From Capitulum mitella (taxonomy: Eukaryota; Arthropoda; Thecostraca; Pollicipedomorpha; Pollicipedidae): DNA of 64,000 nucleotides. The notes below the pieces were generated by a model. The model saw only the letters and a list, made by a program, of their open reading frames with translations, was not told the DNA's origin and did not search any database. A program made the translations under genes and the position numbers. Positions 13,006 through 24,839 of this stretch are shown piece after piece (the first letter of the stretch is position 1; every line of letters begins with the position of its first letter). The DNA lies in the NCBI GenBank assembly GCA_030062745.1, contig CP099846.1, positions 24,593,701 through 24,657,700 on the forward strand, in the 5' to 3' direction.

Positions 13006-13862
13006 GCCTTCTACGTTAATTGTAGAAATTGTGGATCTGGTTCAGTGGTTTTGAAGTTGCAATGTACTCCCTGGTGTTTTGACGTCCTTTGCGTAGGTGA
13101 TTGTACCTCTTGAATCAGATCATTTTATCCCAAATTTTCAGACCCGCCACCGAATATAATTGCTCAGTGTACAGCCTTGAAATACTTGTATGTATTCGTA
13201 TGTGCCTGGAATGCACAATATTCGGCAAGAGCCTTACTTGCCAAAGATGACTTTATCCCATTTAACCAGAATGACCTTATCTGATCTTTTGAAAAGCGCT
13301 GCTTCTTGTCCATGCGCGCACACGTCATATGATCACTAGTCATAGATCTACACGAACGTATTATTTATGTGCAGTTTGTGATACTTTATCCCTCTTACTT
13401 TTTGTCGACAGAATGGGTACCTTTTCCGCTGCGAAAATAACTTTCGACCAAATATCGGGTTTTAGCATTGCGATCTTGCCCGTTCTCCCGGTATCTAGGT
13501 GGCTTGCGTGGAAAAAGGATAAAACATGCACTGATGTTATGGAATTGTGCGCTGTTTCATGTCCGATCAATGATAATGCGGCAGATGATGTGACCTACAC
13601 CAGAAATATTTGATTTGTAGGTGTTAAAAGTTTAACCTCAGCTCAAATCGCATGAAGGTTGCAAAATTTACGTGCGTCCCCGAGACATTTGAGGCGTTTA
13701 GTAGCCAAAATGCATTACATACAGGCAGAAAAGAACGCGGGTCCTGTAAGTACAAAAGTGGAACATTTCGCCTTCATTTTGAGTTTTTTCCAAATTTAGA
13801 TAGGATGTTTTTATACTTAGAATAAGGATGACAATGAAACTAAACAGTCTCTAAACAGTTTA

Positions 13863-13971
13863 GAAAGACAAAAGCAGTAATCGACGTTTCGGCTTTATGA
13901 TTGCCTTTATGAGGAATGCTGATGAAGGCAATGCTGAAGCCGAAGCGACGATTACTGCTTTTTGTCTTTCA
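13863..13971. repeat. Imperfect inverted repeat with hammerhead-ribozyme-like core motifs
   Basis: The left arm (13863-13907) and right arm (13927-13970) are near-perfect reverse complements around a ~19-base loop. On the plus strand CTGATGA (13919-13925) is followed by a GGC...GCC stem and GAAGC (13942-13946). On the minus strand the same layout reads CTCATAA, GGC...GCC, GAAAC (13890-13886). The hammerhead core is CUGANGA, stem II, GAAA, so each strand carries one intact half and one damaged half. Such motifs with GATGAAGGC and GCCGAAACG are known from Penelope-like element terminal repeats. Activity is unlikely and the assignment is inferred. Confidence 0.45.
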
Positions 13972-13999
13972 AAATATTTTTGTTTCATTACCATCTTCA

Positions 14000-15590
14000 T
14001 TCTCCGTCGAATTGTGCAATACTCGATTATCAGTGTTTTCTGTCAAAAGGGTCAAAACGTAATCTGGCCTAACATGACATCTGGCGACCTTAATATTGAA
14101 TTTGTTGGAACGTATTTAATATATGTAATAATGCTTAACACTGATTATTAATAAGCAGTGTGCCATAATAATAACAAATAATAATACATAGATATATATA
14201 ACAAATATGAAATGATCTCTGGTGACATTACTGACATAACTGGACCAAATCTAAACGTTTTCATCTAGTTTGTTCTAGATCTTTCCCATGGTGTTTTTGC
14301 TTTATTCTGTCGGGATTATAGTTGTCGAGATCTTGAGGTTCTCATGAATCCTTCCCGGTCCAGCGAAGGTAGATCCGGAGGCCTGTCCGGCCAGGCAACA
14401 GTGGCTTGCACTTATTGTAAACAAAAACAGTTATTGGCGTGCAACATTCCCTTTAAACCAGATACACATCGATAGGCAATGGAAATCACGCATTTGCCTG
14501 ACTTCCGGTCTTATTGCATCCCAGTACTCAGCAGAGCTGAGTCAAACCTTTATAGAAAGCTTGGGTACCGAACCACACCCGTTTTTCGAACGTGAAACCA
14601 AGACCGAACACGGTCATGCTCTTGAAAATGATGGCTTTCCGTTAAATCTTCGTCTTATCCGTCCCTTTGTGCCTGGTTCGGAAAGGCTCATACGAAGAGT
14701 CTCACACAACTTTTACTGGCACTTAGTTTGTCAGCACTGTAATTATCATCACGTGGGGTCATTTTAGCACGATCGGTAGGTGCATGCCCAAGGAAAAGTT
14801 TGCAGAGTACTTTTGCATTTGAAACAGTTTCCTGCATGTCCATGAGTATTTTCACAGCCTGTTACTGCACTCTGGAATTTTTGGAATTTGGACCAGAGCA
14901 CAAGTTTGCGAGCTGCATCGTGCACTGTCTAACGGACTCCACAAGCCCTTAATTGACTGGACTGTAAAGCCTTGCGTCGAATTGTTGATCCTCTACTGGT
15001 AATTTGCCAGCTGACCAGGAGGTCAAAAACCGATCGCCGAAGCGACGCGAACCTGACTTGCCAGAACGGGAAAACCAGCGCCTTTCCAACTGGGGAGTTC
15101 GTCACAACACTGTCGCCGGTCGACTTGGCGACGAGGCCGCCAAACGACTTCGAGGACCACGAAATGGATATTCCAACCAAATTGGTGCCTGCCTGCCCAC
15201 GAGTATAGATACCCCAACAGATAAAAAATGTAAATGGATATAAATGACGTAAAAAATGCAAATAAAAATGGACCTATTAATGGCTGCTTGGACTCATTCG
15301 ATAATCCTGCAGGTTTTATTTGGATGTGCCTTTAACTGATGCAAATCAGTCTTGGTCCATCGAAAAACTGATTAACCGACAACACAGAGTGACCGTAACA
15401 AGATATGGGTAACGTTCCTTATATTTAGTACACTAGGCTCAGACTGTTTTGTCTTGGTGAGTGCCGGTGCTCTTTTGGTCACAGAAGTATTTTTACTTTA
15501 CAAAAAACATTTGCATTCTTTCAATCGTCCTCCTGTTTACATGCTATCCGTCTTCCATATAGAGCACCGATGGAACTTGCGACCATTTCC
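14000..15590. other. No gene recognised
   Basis: Mixed intergenic DNA. The 14970-15230 stretch is open in two plus frames and one minus frame, but none shows a known motif or good splice sites. ATAATAATA runs lie near 14160-14200. Confidence 0.4.
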
Positions 15591-15599
15591 AGCCGTTTT

Positions 15600-16330
15600 G
15601 TAAAACTTTAACCACTGAAATTAACCGTGTTTCTCTACAAAATATTACCGGTCGATTTGCTCGTATAGAGGTGTAGACAAATCCTTAGGCCTAAACTACA
15701 TTTTGACGGCCTCAAAATTATAACTGTCAGTTCAGAGGCGGAGTCAAAGGCTTAGAAACGAGGAAATGTTTGCGTAGAAATGCTGGTCACTGGTTTTGAG
15801 ATTGAACGGAGACGTTTGTGATGTTCTACCTTAAACTAAACTCTTAGAGTATCATTATTCATTTTTTCATCGTGAACTGGAGAGGGAGTTATTTACCGTT
15901 GAGTGGTGCAAGTTACGGGACTATTTTAGATATTTACAAGCATGTTTGGGTCCTTGTAGGATGCACTCCAGTCGTAATCACGCCAAAATTGAGAACCAGA
16001 GGCAGAAGTAGAAAATGGGGAAGAGGAGAAACGTAAGTTGAATTGTTTAAAGTTTAAATGTCTGGACAGAGAAATGCATCCGTTCATGACAGTATGAGTG
16101 TGGAATGGATGAATACATGAGAACTGAAGTATGATATTCATACTAAAGAGGATTCAGTTTCCCTGAAAAGGGGGTACGGTTATTTCACCATTGAGTAACA
16201 TAACTTAGGGAACTGTTCCAAGTGGATAAAAGACATGTTTTTCTTTCTTGAAAATTCCCTTGTAGTCGTAAGTGTATTTTTGACACCAAAGATGGTAATC
16301 AGAGGCGTTTGCAGGGGAAGATACGGATGA
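15600..16330 (+). repeat. Diverged tandem duplication, ~285-bp spacing
   Basis: The block from GTTATTTACCGTTGAGT (near 15890) to GAGAACCAGAGGCAG is repeated about 285 bases later as GTTATTTCACCATTGAGT to GTAATCAGAGGCGTTTGC. Both share GTAGTCGTAA / CAGTCGTAA and AGACATGT / AAGCATGT between. A weaker, older copy (AAATTAACCGTG to CAGAGGCGGAG) may precede them near 15615. Age and origin are unknown. Confidence 0.5.
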
Positions 16331-16339
16331 ATAAGATCA

Positions 16340-19055
16340 ATAGTTTGAACCATCAACATGTTGATGATGTGAACCGCTGAACACCCAACATTTGCTCGCT
16401 ATTGACTGGCAAGGGACGTTTAACCTCCCCCGGCATATTGCCTAGATATCTCCCAAACGAACACACGCAGCGTTCTGAAATTTTCGGCACATTTTCTTAC
16501 ATCACATATGCACATATCGACAAAAATAAAAAGTTGGGAGCAGAGGTCATCTCAGGTCGCGTCTTAATGGCGCCACAGAGACGATCATATTTTGCGATTC
16601 GTCGTCCAGTTTTACTTCGCCGTTGTATTGTCGGCGCTTTCACTATGTATGGTGGCTATTGCTTGCTCTGCATACTAGCATGACCTGAGACTTTAATGTG
16701 GATTACATATGACCTCATGCTAAGTCATCCTAGGTCAAATATGCATTTTTCATCTTTTGGATGCAATAAGAATACATTTCATTTTGGGCGCGGCCATATC
16801 GATTACCAAATTTTCCTGCAAGAAACTGCACGTACAGCTTGTGCAGCAGTCCCTTGCAACATTGTAGTATATTTTGATAGTTTGACCTTTGGTGGTTTTA
16901 TGCAGATGTCAGCTTGACGAGTAAAGTGGTGGTAGCTGTTTGATGTTCTGGATGACCGGTATGGAGACATCGGCCTTTGCAATGTTGCGCAACATTTCGT
17001 GGAGAAGTGCAACATGGGACAAACTGACTTGTAGGGTCATCCAGAGATGTCAGGTGGAGGTCAGTAGTGTACTCGTATTACTCTGAGTTTGAAACTAAAA
17101 ATGTTGTAATATTGTATATGCACGGTAATTTGGGCCATATCAAGGCTAATTTTTGCCTATGCCTATTTGAAAGTATCTGTTTTAGCGTCTCCGAGTCAAA
17201 TGAACCAGATAACATGAATTCCATGATACATTATAAGGGAGGTCGAATTTGGCCTGACTTGTGACCTTGGCCTTGTGTGGCCTTGGGTCAGGTTACACTT
17301 ACAATATAAGATCAAACTGCCAGGAACGTATTATCACGCAAACTTCAGTCTCTTGCAGCTTTTCATTATGATTAAGCGACTCCAGAAAAAATGGTCGCAT
17401 TTATGTGTTGGCCTGACCCTTATCGTCATTAGTAACCACAGAATGTGTATGTTACAAGACCGCAAGGTTGAGCGCTATCGATTGGCGTTTGAATCAGCCG
17501 AGTCGAATGGTCGGTTCTCGAGACAGACAGGGGGGGGGGGTTAAACTTCCCCTTCCCATTCAATGGAATGTGGCGAAACACCATAGTCAGTACCGCGTTG
17601 GCACTCTGCGTCGCACGGGAGAAATAAGAGGGTCGCATAGCTGATCAAATTATGCAAAAACGTCGAAACATGTTCCCTCCGAAACCTTCTCTGGAACTGC
17701 CACTGGGGGCACCGCAGACTGAAGTGGATGCACAAGGTCTAAAAAAATGAAGTTTGGAAAAGTCATCAACTTTCAGAACCGTGGCTTATGAGGGTTGGCA
17801 CCAGCAAGAGGAACCTCAACGGGAGCAGAGCCTGCCCCTGCCCCTTCACAGGAACATGGTTCAGCAGGATACGGGAACACACCAGTCAAGTCAGATATCC
17901 CTACTCAACAAACAACTACACCGCACCTACGTCGGAACTCATGACCGATGCATCATGAGATATCCATGGCAAGTATAACTGGCAGCTACCGGTCACCTTT
18001 AAAAAGGGCAAATCCTTTTAAAAAGCGCAGTTTTGCGTATTTCTGCACATTTTGCAAGTGAATTTATTGTCCCTTCGAAACGTCAAATGCCTGAACGATT
18101 TAACTCGTCTGGGAATTAATGCCTCCCGATAATCTCACGAAACAGCATTAGCCAGGACAAAAAGAAAGTATTCCGAATTTTACAGCCCTCAAATCCAGTC
18201 CTGCAACGTCCTGGTATGGAAACCATGGCAACTATCCCTCTCCCTACCACCGCCATTATCGCCAGCACCACTACCACCTTCATTTTAGGGTCGTTTTAGG
18301 GTGTTGATGTTTGCTATTTGCAAGCACTGATTTCGGAATGATCGAAAGCTGAGAAGGAAATAAAAGCAAAAAAGGAAACTAATGGAAAGACAATAAAATC
18401 CTTGTACCACAAAAAGGACCCATACCATAAGACAAGCTAACGGCCCTCAGGCGGAAAATCGGCCTCAAGATCTGGTAGGAACTGACAGTTGACGGCATCT
18501 GCTTTTCATAAAGCCAACAGTCAAGGAATCAATTATGGTCGTATTAGGAGCGCTCAAAATCAAAACAACTGATTACCGCTTTTGAAGTAAGAGTTAACGC
18601 TGTTCTTTCTAAGATGACGGATTTCTGAACGAATCATGAAACGTCACGTGTGTGGAGTTTGAACCACGTGGACATTTTCTTTAATCCCATAGCTTCTAAT
18701 GAGACTCCCATCAATCCTGATATTTCTGTTAAAAAAACCGTGGGATCTTATCTCCGAAACCACTTGAAATTCCCGCCCACCGTCTAGACGAGACCGCCTA
18801 AGCCGGCGCACCTCTGCCGGTCAGGCGAATCGCACGGGGATCTGCAGTTTCACAGGATAAGACGATCGGCATGCCTTAAACGAAATGTGGGTGCCTGGTT
18901 CGGGTTATGCCCGTAGATACAGCTTCAGTTGTTCGTCGGTCAAGAACATAGCAAGTGTGGTTGATGAAATTAAAGTGCATCGTTATTTGTGTTCTCCACC
19001 ATTATTGTGACCATCTTGTCATCGATGAATGAAAGAATGAAAAATGGCGTGGAAT
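16340..19055. other. No gene recognised
   Basis: Intergenic DNA with several AGGTCA-type words (16545, 16730, 17050). A run of 11 G lies at 17530-17540. Two GACCTTGG/GGCCTTG words sit near 17265. No exon-like signal was seen. Confidence 0.4.
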
Positions 19056-19061
19056 AAAATG

Positions 19062-19112
19062 GATCCCTCTATAGGAGATCCCTCTATAGATCTCTAGATC
19101 CCTCTATCCCTC
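19062..19112. repeat. Short tandem repeat of GATCCCTCTATA
   Basis: The words GATCCCTCTATA, GATCCCTCTATAG, TAGATCTCTA, GATCCCTCTAT and CCCTCTATAG follow one another directly. Confidence 0.8.
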
Positions 19113-19566
19113 TATAGCAATTTGCGTGGATACACTTACCTTAGTCTTGACTACCTAGCTCCTGAGCTATTGGAAGCATTATTGCGTCATAGGTTCCGTG
19201 CGTCCTAGGTCAGTAGTCTCAGATATTCAGTATTATGTGCTTACATGAATAGCTTGTCTATCTTTTGAAAAAAAAAATGTTGAACAGGCCATCATATTTC
19301 AAGTCACTGTGACTCCATTGCCTCGCTTGTGTGGAGTGTGGAGATGGTTTTCGGCATGATTTTATTTAGCTTTCTCTCATTTCTCTGGGACTTGTCTCGG
19401 CACAACTCTGACGGACTTGACCTGGAACTCGACAGAAAACAAGTCACGAATGACGCACATGCCAGGTTTAAAGGTCATATCAGTTACATATGACCCACTG
19501 GAGGTCTACGACGTTCATTTCTTAATTATCCACAGTGCTGTCTTCCTTTTTGTTTAACGCTATACC

Positions 19567-20714
19567 CGGCAGGGGGTAAATCCGCCCCCCCTCGGGTTTT
19601 TCGCTTGTCAACTTCAGGCTTTTTTGACGCAGCTTCACGAAACTTGGTGACTCTTTCTGGCTATTCTTTTTACGTGCCGTGACAAAATTTAACAATTCTG
19701 TTTTACTCAGGGGCGGAGCCAGGCAGCGTTTTTGGGAGGCACCTCAGGCCATTTTTGGCCATGTTTAGGGTAAAAGGGAAATGTCTGTCAGAATTAGTGT
19801 TTTTAAGATAGAACGTAAAAATTTGTATGGATGTATAGCTAAATAGTTGGGCAATGTGCAGACACAATTTTGTTTATGTAAGGCCACTTTACAAGGTCAC
19901 GTCAAGGTCAAAGCTCAAAATTTGGTTTTATAGCGATAATTTCGGCGCTATTTTTTCGAGTGCCAAATCTGGAACATATGTGGCGTAGAAGAGTACTTTC
20001 TAATTGTGTATGAAGTTTCGGCTTAATATCAGGTTGAGTCACGGAGCTATGACCTAAAACGTCAGTGCGCGTACCCTATATCACAATAGCCATAAAATGG
20101 AGTTTTTGAAATAATGTGAATTCAAATGATGGAAAGCGTTCACAGATAATATTAAATGCACACAAAATCATTTTAAACGACTCCAAGGTCACTGGAGGTC
20201 ATTTAAGGTCAAATGTCACAACCTGATCTGCAGAACGTGTGACCATGACAGTTCCCCCTTTTTCATGTCCCTGGCACCACCTGTGCCAACATCATACAAA
20301 CCTTGTAATACGATTTTTACTTCTTTAGCATAACATGCCAGCAGAAGCCAAAAAAGTGTTTTGCCTTTCTTCTTCATTCATTTGTTGAAAAAATAATCCT
20401 CCTATTTTTGAAACCCTGTGAACGCTTATGGATTCTCTCAAAATTCCAAATATGTGTACCAACGGTAAAAGTCCCAACCATAATCTCTCGATTTATGCCA
20501 GTTCCGTCAAAATCGGTCCTTAAACAACGAAGTTATAAGAAGTCCAAAAATGCCCCTAATTTTGAAATTTTTGAACCCCTGTATCCACTCCTTTCAAAAT
20601 TCTGATTATAAAAATGTAATTTACGTCATGGCAAATCGATTGCCATTTGTTGCGACGAAATCGGATGTGTAGTTCTCCAGATTTGGGGGGGTGAATCCGC
20701 CCCCCTGCCGGGAA
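19567..20714. mobile_element. Non-autonomous element with CCCGGCAGGGGG inverted ends
   Basis: The left end reads CCCGGCAGGGGGTAAATCC, followed by GCCCCCC. The right end is GTGAATCC, GCCCCCC, then TGCCGGG. The outer 12 bases are inverted repeats, and each end also carries its own GGGGG...CCCCC hairpin. No coding region lies between. The interior holds clustered AGGTCA/GGTCAC words and repeated phrases of the type CGTCAAAATCGGTCC. No target duplication was identified. A diverged inverted copy of much of the interior lies at about 20980-21780. Confidence 0.5.
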
Positions 20715-20979
20715 TCGACCATACCGTCTAGCCCTCCGGGAATAAGGTTAAGCCACAAGTAATTTTAGAGAGTAAGGTTTCACTGATACAAAGAAAGAAG
20801 TACATTTTTTGGAGGCTTCGTGTTAACCCTTTTCCCGTGCCCAGCGCTAGGGCGCTTTTCCGTATGGGAGGCTTATTGTCCCCCTTCCGTGATCTCGTGA
20901 ACTGCCCGTCCGACAATCTTTTTGTAAAGATTGCCGGATAATTTACAAACAAACAAAGGACAATCTTTTTATAAACAGG

Positions 20980-21780
20980 AGTGCTGAAAATCTTGAAAAC
21001 GGTGGATACAGAGGGGCAAAGAGTTCAGAAAAGAGGCTTTTTTTGTTTTCACTCCCCTGTTCATGGATCGAAGCTGATGCAATTGGCATGAATCGATCGC
21101 TTATCAGTGAGACTTTTCCTTTGGCCCATACGTTTGAGGTCTTTGGGAAAAACCATGGGCGTTGACAGAGCTTGGGAAAGTGGAAATGGTTTTTGAAAGC
21201 CGGATTAAAACGGAATTTAAAGATGTTTTTAGCTTTCGCTGTTCATGTTATACTTAAGAAGTACAAATCGCATTACGTCGTTTGTATAAAAGTGGCATAG
21301 TCGGCGCCATAAAGACATAAAGAGGGGAGCTGTTATTGTCACATGTTTACCAGGTCAGCTACGGCCCTTGACTTCAGCTGACTTCAGATGACCTCAGCGT
21401 TGTATGGAATGGGGCTGAGTTCATTTCATAACGTTTGAGAACGTTCCCAATCATTTAAATCGATTATACGCTACGCGCGTAACGTATATTACGCGCGCGG
21501 ATATTTTAGGTCATAGCTCTGTGGCCCAACCTGATGTAAACCTGAAACTTATGATACATATAGACAGCACTGTGTTGAGTCACATTTGTTCCGAATCTGT
21601 CATTTTGAAAAAGCGTCAAAAGTATTCACATAAAACCAAATTCTAACTGTTCACCTTGACCTGACTTTGTGCGGTACGTTTGCCCATTGGTTTCCCTGTA
21701 CATGCAGATAAATTTTCAAGTTCATTCGTAAAAACCCCAGCTTTTGCAGCCATTTTTAACCTTCAGGAGTGCCAAAAATG
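20980..21780 (-). repeat. Inverted diverged copy of the 19.57-20.71 kb element interior
   Basis: On the minus strand the segment containing ATCAGGTTGGGCCACAGAGC then TATGACCTAAAA aligns with ATCAGGTTGAGTCACGGAGC then TATGACCTAAAA at 20030-20060. AATTTGGTTTTAT is shared with 19920, and GTGGATACAGAGGGG near 21003 pairs with GAGTGGATACAGGGG on the minus strand near 20580. The pair forms an imperfect inverted repeat spanning about 2.2 kb. Confidence 0.5.
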
Positions 21781-21910
21781 TCGTAACGTACCTCCCGAAA
21801 ACCAGTCTGGCCTCTCCCCTGAGCAACATAGAATTACGAAAATTTAACATAAAACATAGAAAAAAAATGATCAGAAAAGCTAACACGTTTCGTAAAGCTG
21901 CTCCAAAGAC

Positions 21911-22088
21911 CGGGGACACGAGGTCACGACAGGACACTCAGGGGCACGGGACACGGCAGGATACTGCCAGGGACACGGAGACACGACAGGACACTGTTAA
22001 AGACACGGAGCCACGACAGTATCCTGTCAGGTGCACGGAGACGTGACAGGACACTGCCGAGGGACACGGGTCACGATATGACGCTGGA
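21911..22088 (+). repeat. 30-bp minisatellite, array 1 (~5 units)
   Basis: Units follow the pattern GACAGGACACTGNNAGGGAC then ACGGRGACAC at 27-31 base spacing. It is the same minisatellite as the 23945-24275 array, but in the opposite orientation. Confidence 0.8.
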
Positions 22089-22870
22089 AATGGCGAGCAA
22101 AAGCGGAAAGGGTTTTGGAAGCCCTCCATGCGGGATCAAGGTTTAGGACTTCATGAAAAACATAGGAACTGAATCAAGTAAATACAGTGCCGAAAGCCAT
22201 ATCGTTCCCTTGTGTGACCTAGGTTGACTCCGAGTCCCCTTTTCCTGGGGTTGCATCGTTTCACAACATATGTTTATATGACACGATATTTTGACAATTT
22301 TGCCCACTATTGTATCGACTATACTCCTCTGAGGGAGTCGGCATATTATCCTCGGTCTGGGCTTTCACTAGGTACGTGACATCGTCATTGACGTCTGGGT
22401 CAGCACAGATTCCTGGACGTCCAGTTTAAGGGGCAGCGATTGCCGTTTAAGCTACCGAAGTCCGTATTTTGGTCCTTAAGATATACAGTTCAGGCAAAAC
22501 AAACTCCTCAGTAACTGAAAGATGGCAAAGTATCCTAGCCAATGTCAGGCTACGGAAAGGTGTCGATTTCGTGAAATGACAGACAAAAAGATGAAAAAGA
22601 AGAAATGGAAGTTGTTACTGGACAGCTAAGTTCAGATAATCGCGTGCTTGTCATTTCCCTGAAGTATAGGTAGGCATCCACGACCACGTATTCGGTAGTC
22701 CCTCAAATTCCATTAGTCTATCAGCTAATCGGCCTTTCTGTCTGCGAAAACCCCAAGGTCTATTTAAATGCCCACAGAACGACGATAACCATACACCTAA
22801 CCCATTCGAGACGGGTTGAACGACCGGCCTTGCAAAGCATTATTTTTAGCACACCGCTGCTCCAAGCCAG
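22089..22870. other. Spacer between minisatellite arrays, no gene recognised
   Basis: Mixed composition with no long frame or repeated block noted. It leads into the CpG-rich island at 22880. Confidence 0.4.
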
Positions 22871-22879
22871 CTAGTTGTT

Positions 22880-23460
22880 GGGATTCTCAGAAGATCCTGC
22901 GGCCCGCTAACCCAATCCGTCCTATCTTCCCCGGGTTGGGCCGTCGCTGACGGGGACGAGCGGTCCCTCCCAGGACGACCGTCCTCGACTCTGATCCGGC
23001 CCGGAATGGCAAACGTGGCGCGGCCAGGCCGCTATCGCCGCGTACGTCTCGGCGCGAGGCAGCGACCGCGGCCGCGGCGGCGCCTTTGCGCCCGATCCGG
23101 CCTGTAGGAATTTCCACCGCTCCGGCGGCAACTCGTCGTCCTTCGAGCGGTCGCCGCCGGTCGCGGCGATCTCACGCGCTGCAGCGTGACTGACCGCGCC
23201 CGGGCGCCCGCTGTCGGCGGCGCGAGGTGCGGCGCCTCGGCCACGATTTACTGCCCGCCGGCCGCCGAGCCCAGCTGTCGTCGCGTAGAGGGGCCGCCTC
23301 GGAGACGCACCGCTGCGGAGACGCGTTGGAGACGTCATAAGGACGCTTTCGTTAGGGAAGCGTCTTCTGAACGGTGGGATGGCCGAAATGCAGGAAGAGC
23401 GGCCAGGCTCTACCTGCTTCTGACTCAGGAGCGCGGAGAGGCATGAGCGACGTCGGGGAG
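22880..23460. other. CpG-rich island
   Basis: About 580 bases dense in CG, GGCCGG and CGCCG words, open in many frames with Arg/Ala/Pro/Gly-rich chance translations. It could be an unmethylated promoter or first-exon region, but I see no convincing start codon and splice donor pair. Confidence 0.5.
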
Positions 23461-23944
23461 GATTTCTGATCTGATGCTGCGTTTTTTTCCTTCTTTGTCC
23501 CCTACATCGAACTGTCGGGTTCCCCCCTTTCAGAACGAGAAAACTTTCGTGTCGCTGACATTTGCTGGCGGCCTAGCAGGAGTGTACGAACAATTTTTGG
23601 GAAAAAATGCCGGAGTTTATTGGCATGTGCTTAAAACGTCACGGGCACCAGCCAATTTCGGCTCTGAATGGAGCAGTTATCCGCCGTTTTTTATAAAGCC
23701 TGCTGAAAATTTGTGACTAGCGACCGTTGGGTACAACACCTGGTGCCTACGACATGAGAATGACGTCTTAACGATTTATTGCTGGTGGCATCCAGTGTTC
23801 ATGAGCAACAGCGGTTGTGTTTCGACCATGAAAAATAGAAATTTCCCACACGAAAGTTGATTGTATGTTGTGCTTACTTGCTCGCCTCTGGCCACACTTG
23901 CCGGCCATTAGGGTTCCGCGATTGTTTTCTAAAACGTAGACACG

Positions 23945-24275
23945 AAAGTGTCCCGTTGTGCCCCCATGTTCCTGACAGTGACCTGTCACGCCTTCGTGTC
24001 CCTAAAAGTGATGTCACGCCCCCGTGTCCCTGTGTCCCTGACAGTGCCCTGTCGTGAGTCTGTGTCCTTGACAGTGCTCTGTCGTGAGTCTGTGCCCCTG
24101 ACAGTGCTCTGTCGTGAGTCTGTGCCCCTGACAGTGCTCTGTCGTTATCTTGTGTCGCTGAAACCGCGTCTCTGATATTGTCTTATTAGTTCCCTGGCAG
24201 TGTCCTGTATTACCCCCGTGACCTTGATAGTGCCCTGTGGTGCCGCTGTGTCCCTGACAACGTCCTGTCATGTAC
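23945..24275 (-). repeat. 30-bp minisatellite, array 2 (~11 units), opposite orientation
   Basis: On the plus strand the unit is TGTGTCCCTGACAGTGCTCT plus GTCGTGAGTC, with the ACAGTG word at 24041, 24071, 24101 and 24131. It reverse-complements to the unit of the array at 21911-22088. The 30-base period is ten codons, so the minus strand reads as a ten-residue peptide repeat over several units (HRLTTEHCQG). A stop near 24014 and the lack of gene context argue against a real protein. Confidence 0.85.
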
Positions 24276-24429
24276 GGACGTTATCTGCGACAGACACCTG
24301 CAGAGCAGTGCCGCGCCGCAGGATTAGTCATGGCCACCGTCGCGCCCCAGCGCCCCTCCCCGGCCTGTCCGCCTTGCCAGTCATCCGTGGCTCGGTATAC
24401 GAGCCACATCATCGAGACGACGGGCTATT

Positions 24430-24830
24430 AATAACGGAATGACGGGGCGGCGGCCGCTGCCCTCGGCTCCGGCGGAAGGCCGGGCCGGTCCGGGGGAAGG
24501 CGGCTGGCCAGTTCTGACGCTGACCAGCGCTGGCCAGCGTCAGAACTGGCCAGCGCTGGCCAGCAGCGATCGGCAGGGAACGGGCCGACTCCGGCCGGCG
24601 CCAGCACGGCGACGCCCGCGGCCCGACCGTGCCGGTAAACTGCGACGCTGTCCTGTCGTCCGCGTGCACTGTGCAAACGGGACCGTGTTCAGCGCCTGCA
24701 CGGCGGCCGCCCGGACCTGGGGGGATGTCGGCAGCTCGCCGGGCGGGTAACGGAAACGTTGCGAGTTTGTGTGCGAGGCTGTACGCTCGGACTGGCGAGG
24801 CTGGCGCCGCGAAGGCTGGTGGCTGGAGGT
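24430..24830. other. CpG-rich island containing a large palindrome
   Basis: A GC-rich stretch with many CGG/CCG words and several CTGGCCAG repeats. Frames are open on both strands without recognisable protein motifs. Confidence 0.45.
24503..24554. repeat. 52-bp near-perfect palindrome
   Basis: Arms GCTGGCCAGTTCTGACGCTG and its exact reverse complement surround a CCAGCGCTGG core that is itself palindromic. The whole is symmetric about 24528.5, with a single mismatched pair (24523/24534). Another CCAGCGCTGG copy follows at 24550-24559. Confidence 0.9.
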
Positions 24831-24839
24831 GCGAACCTC

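Noticed and set aside
24014..24271. Minus-strand frame with ten-residue peptide repeats
   Set aside because: Explained by the 30-bp minisatellite; an in-frame stop falls within the array and there is no promoter or splice context.
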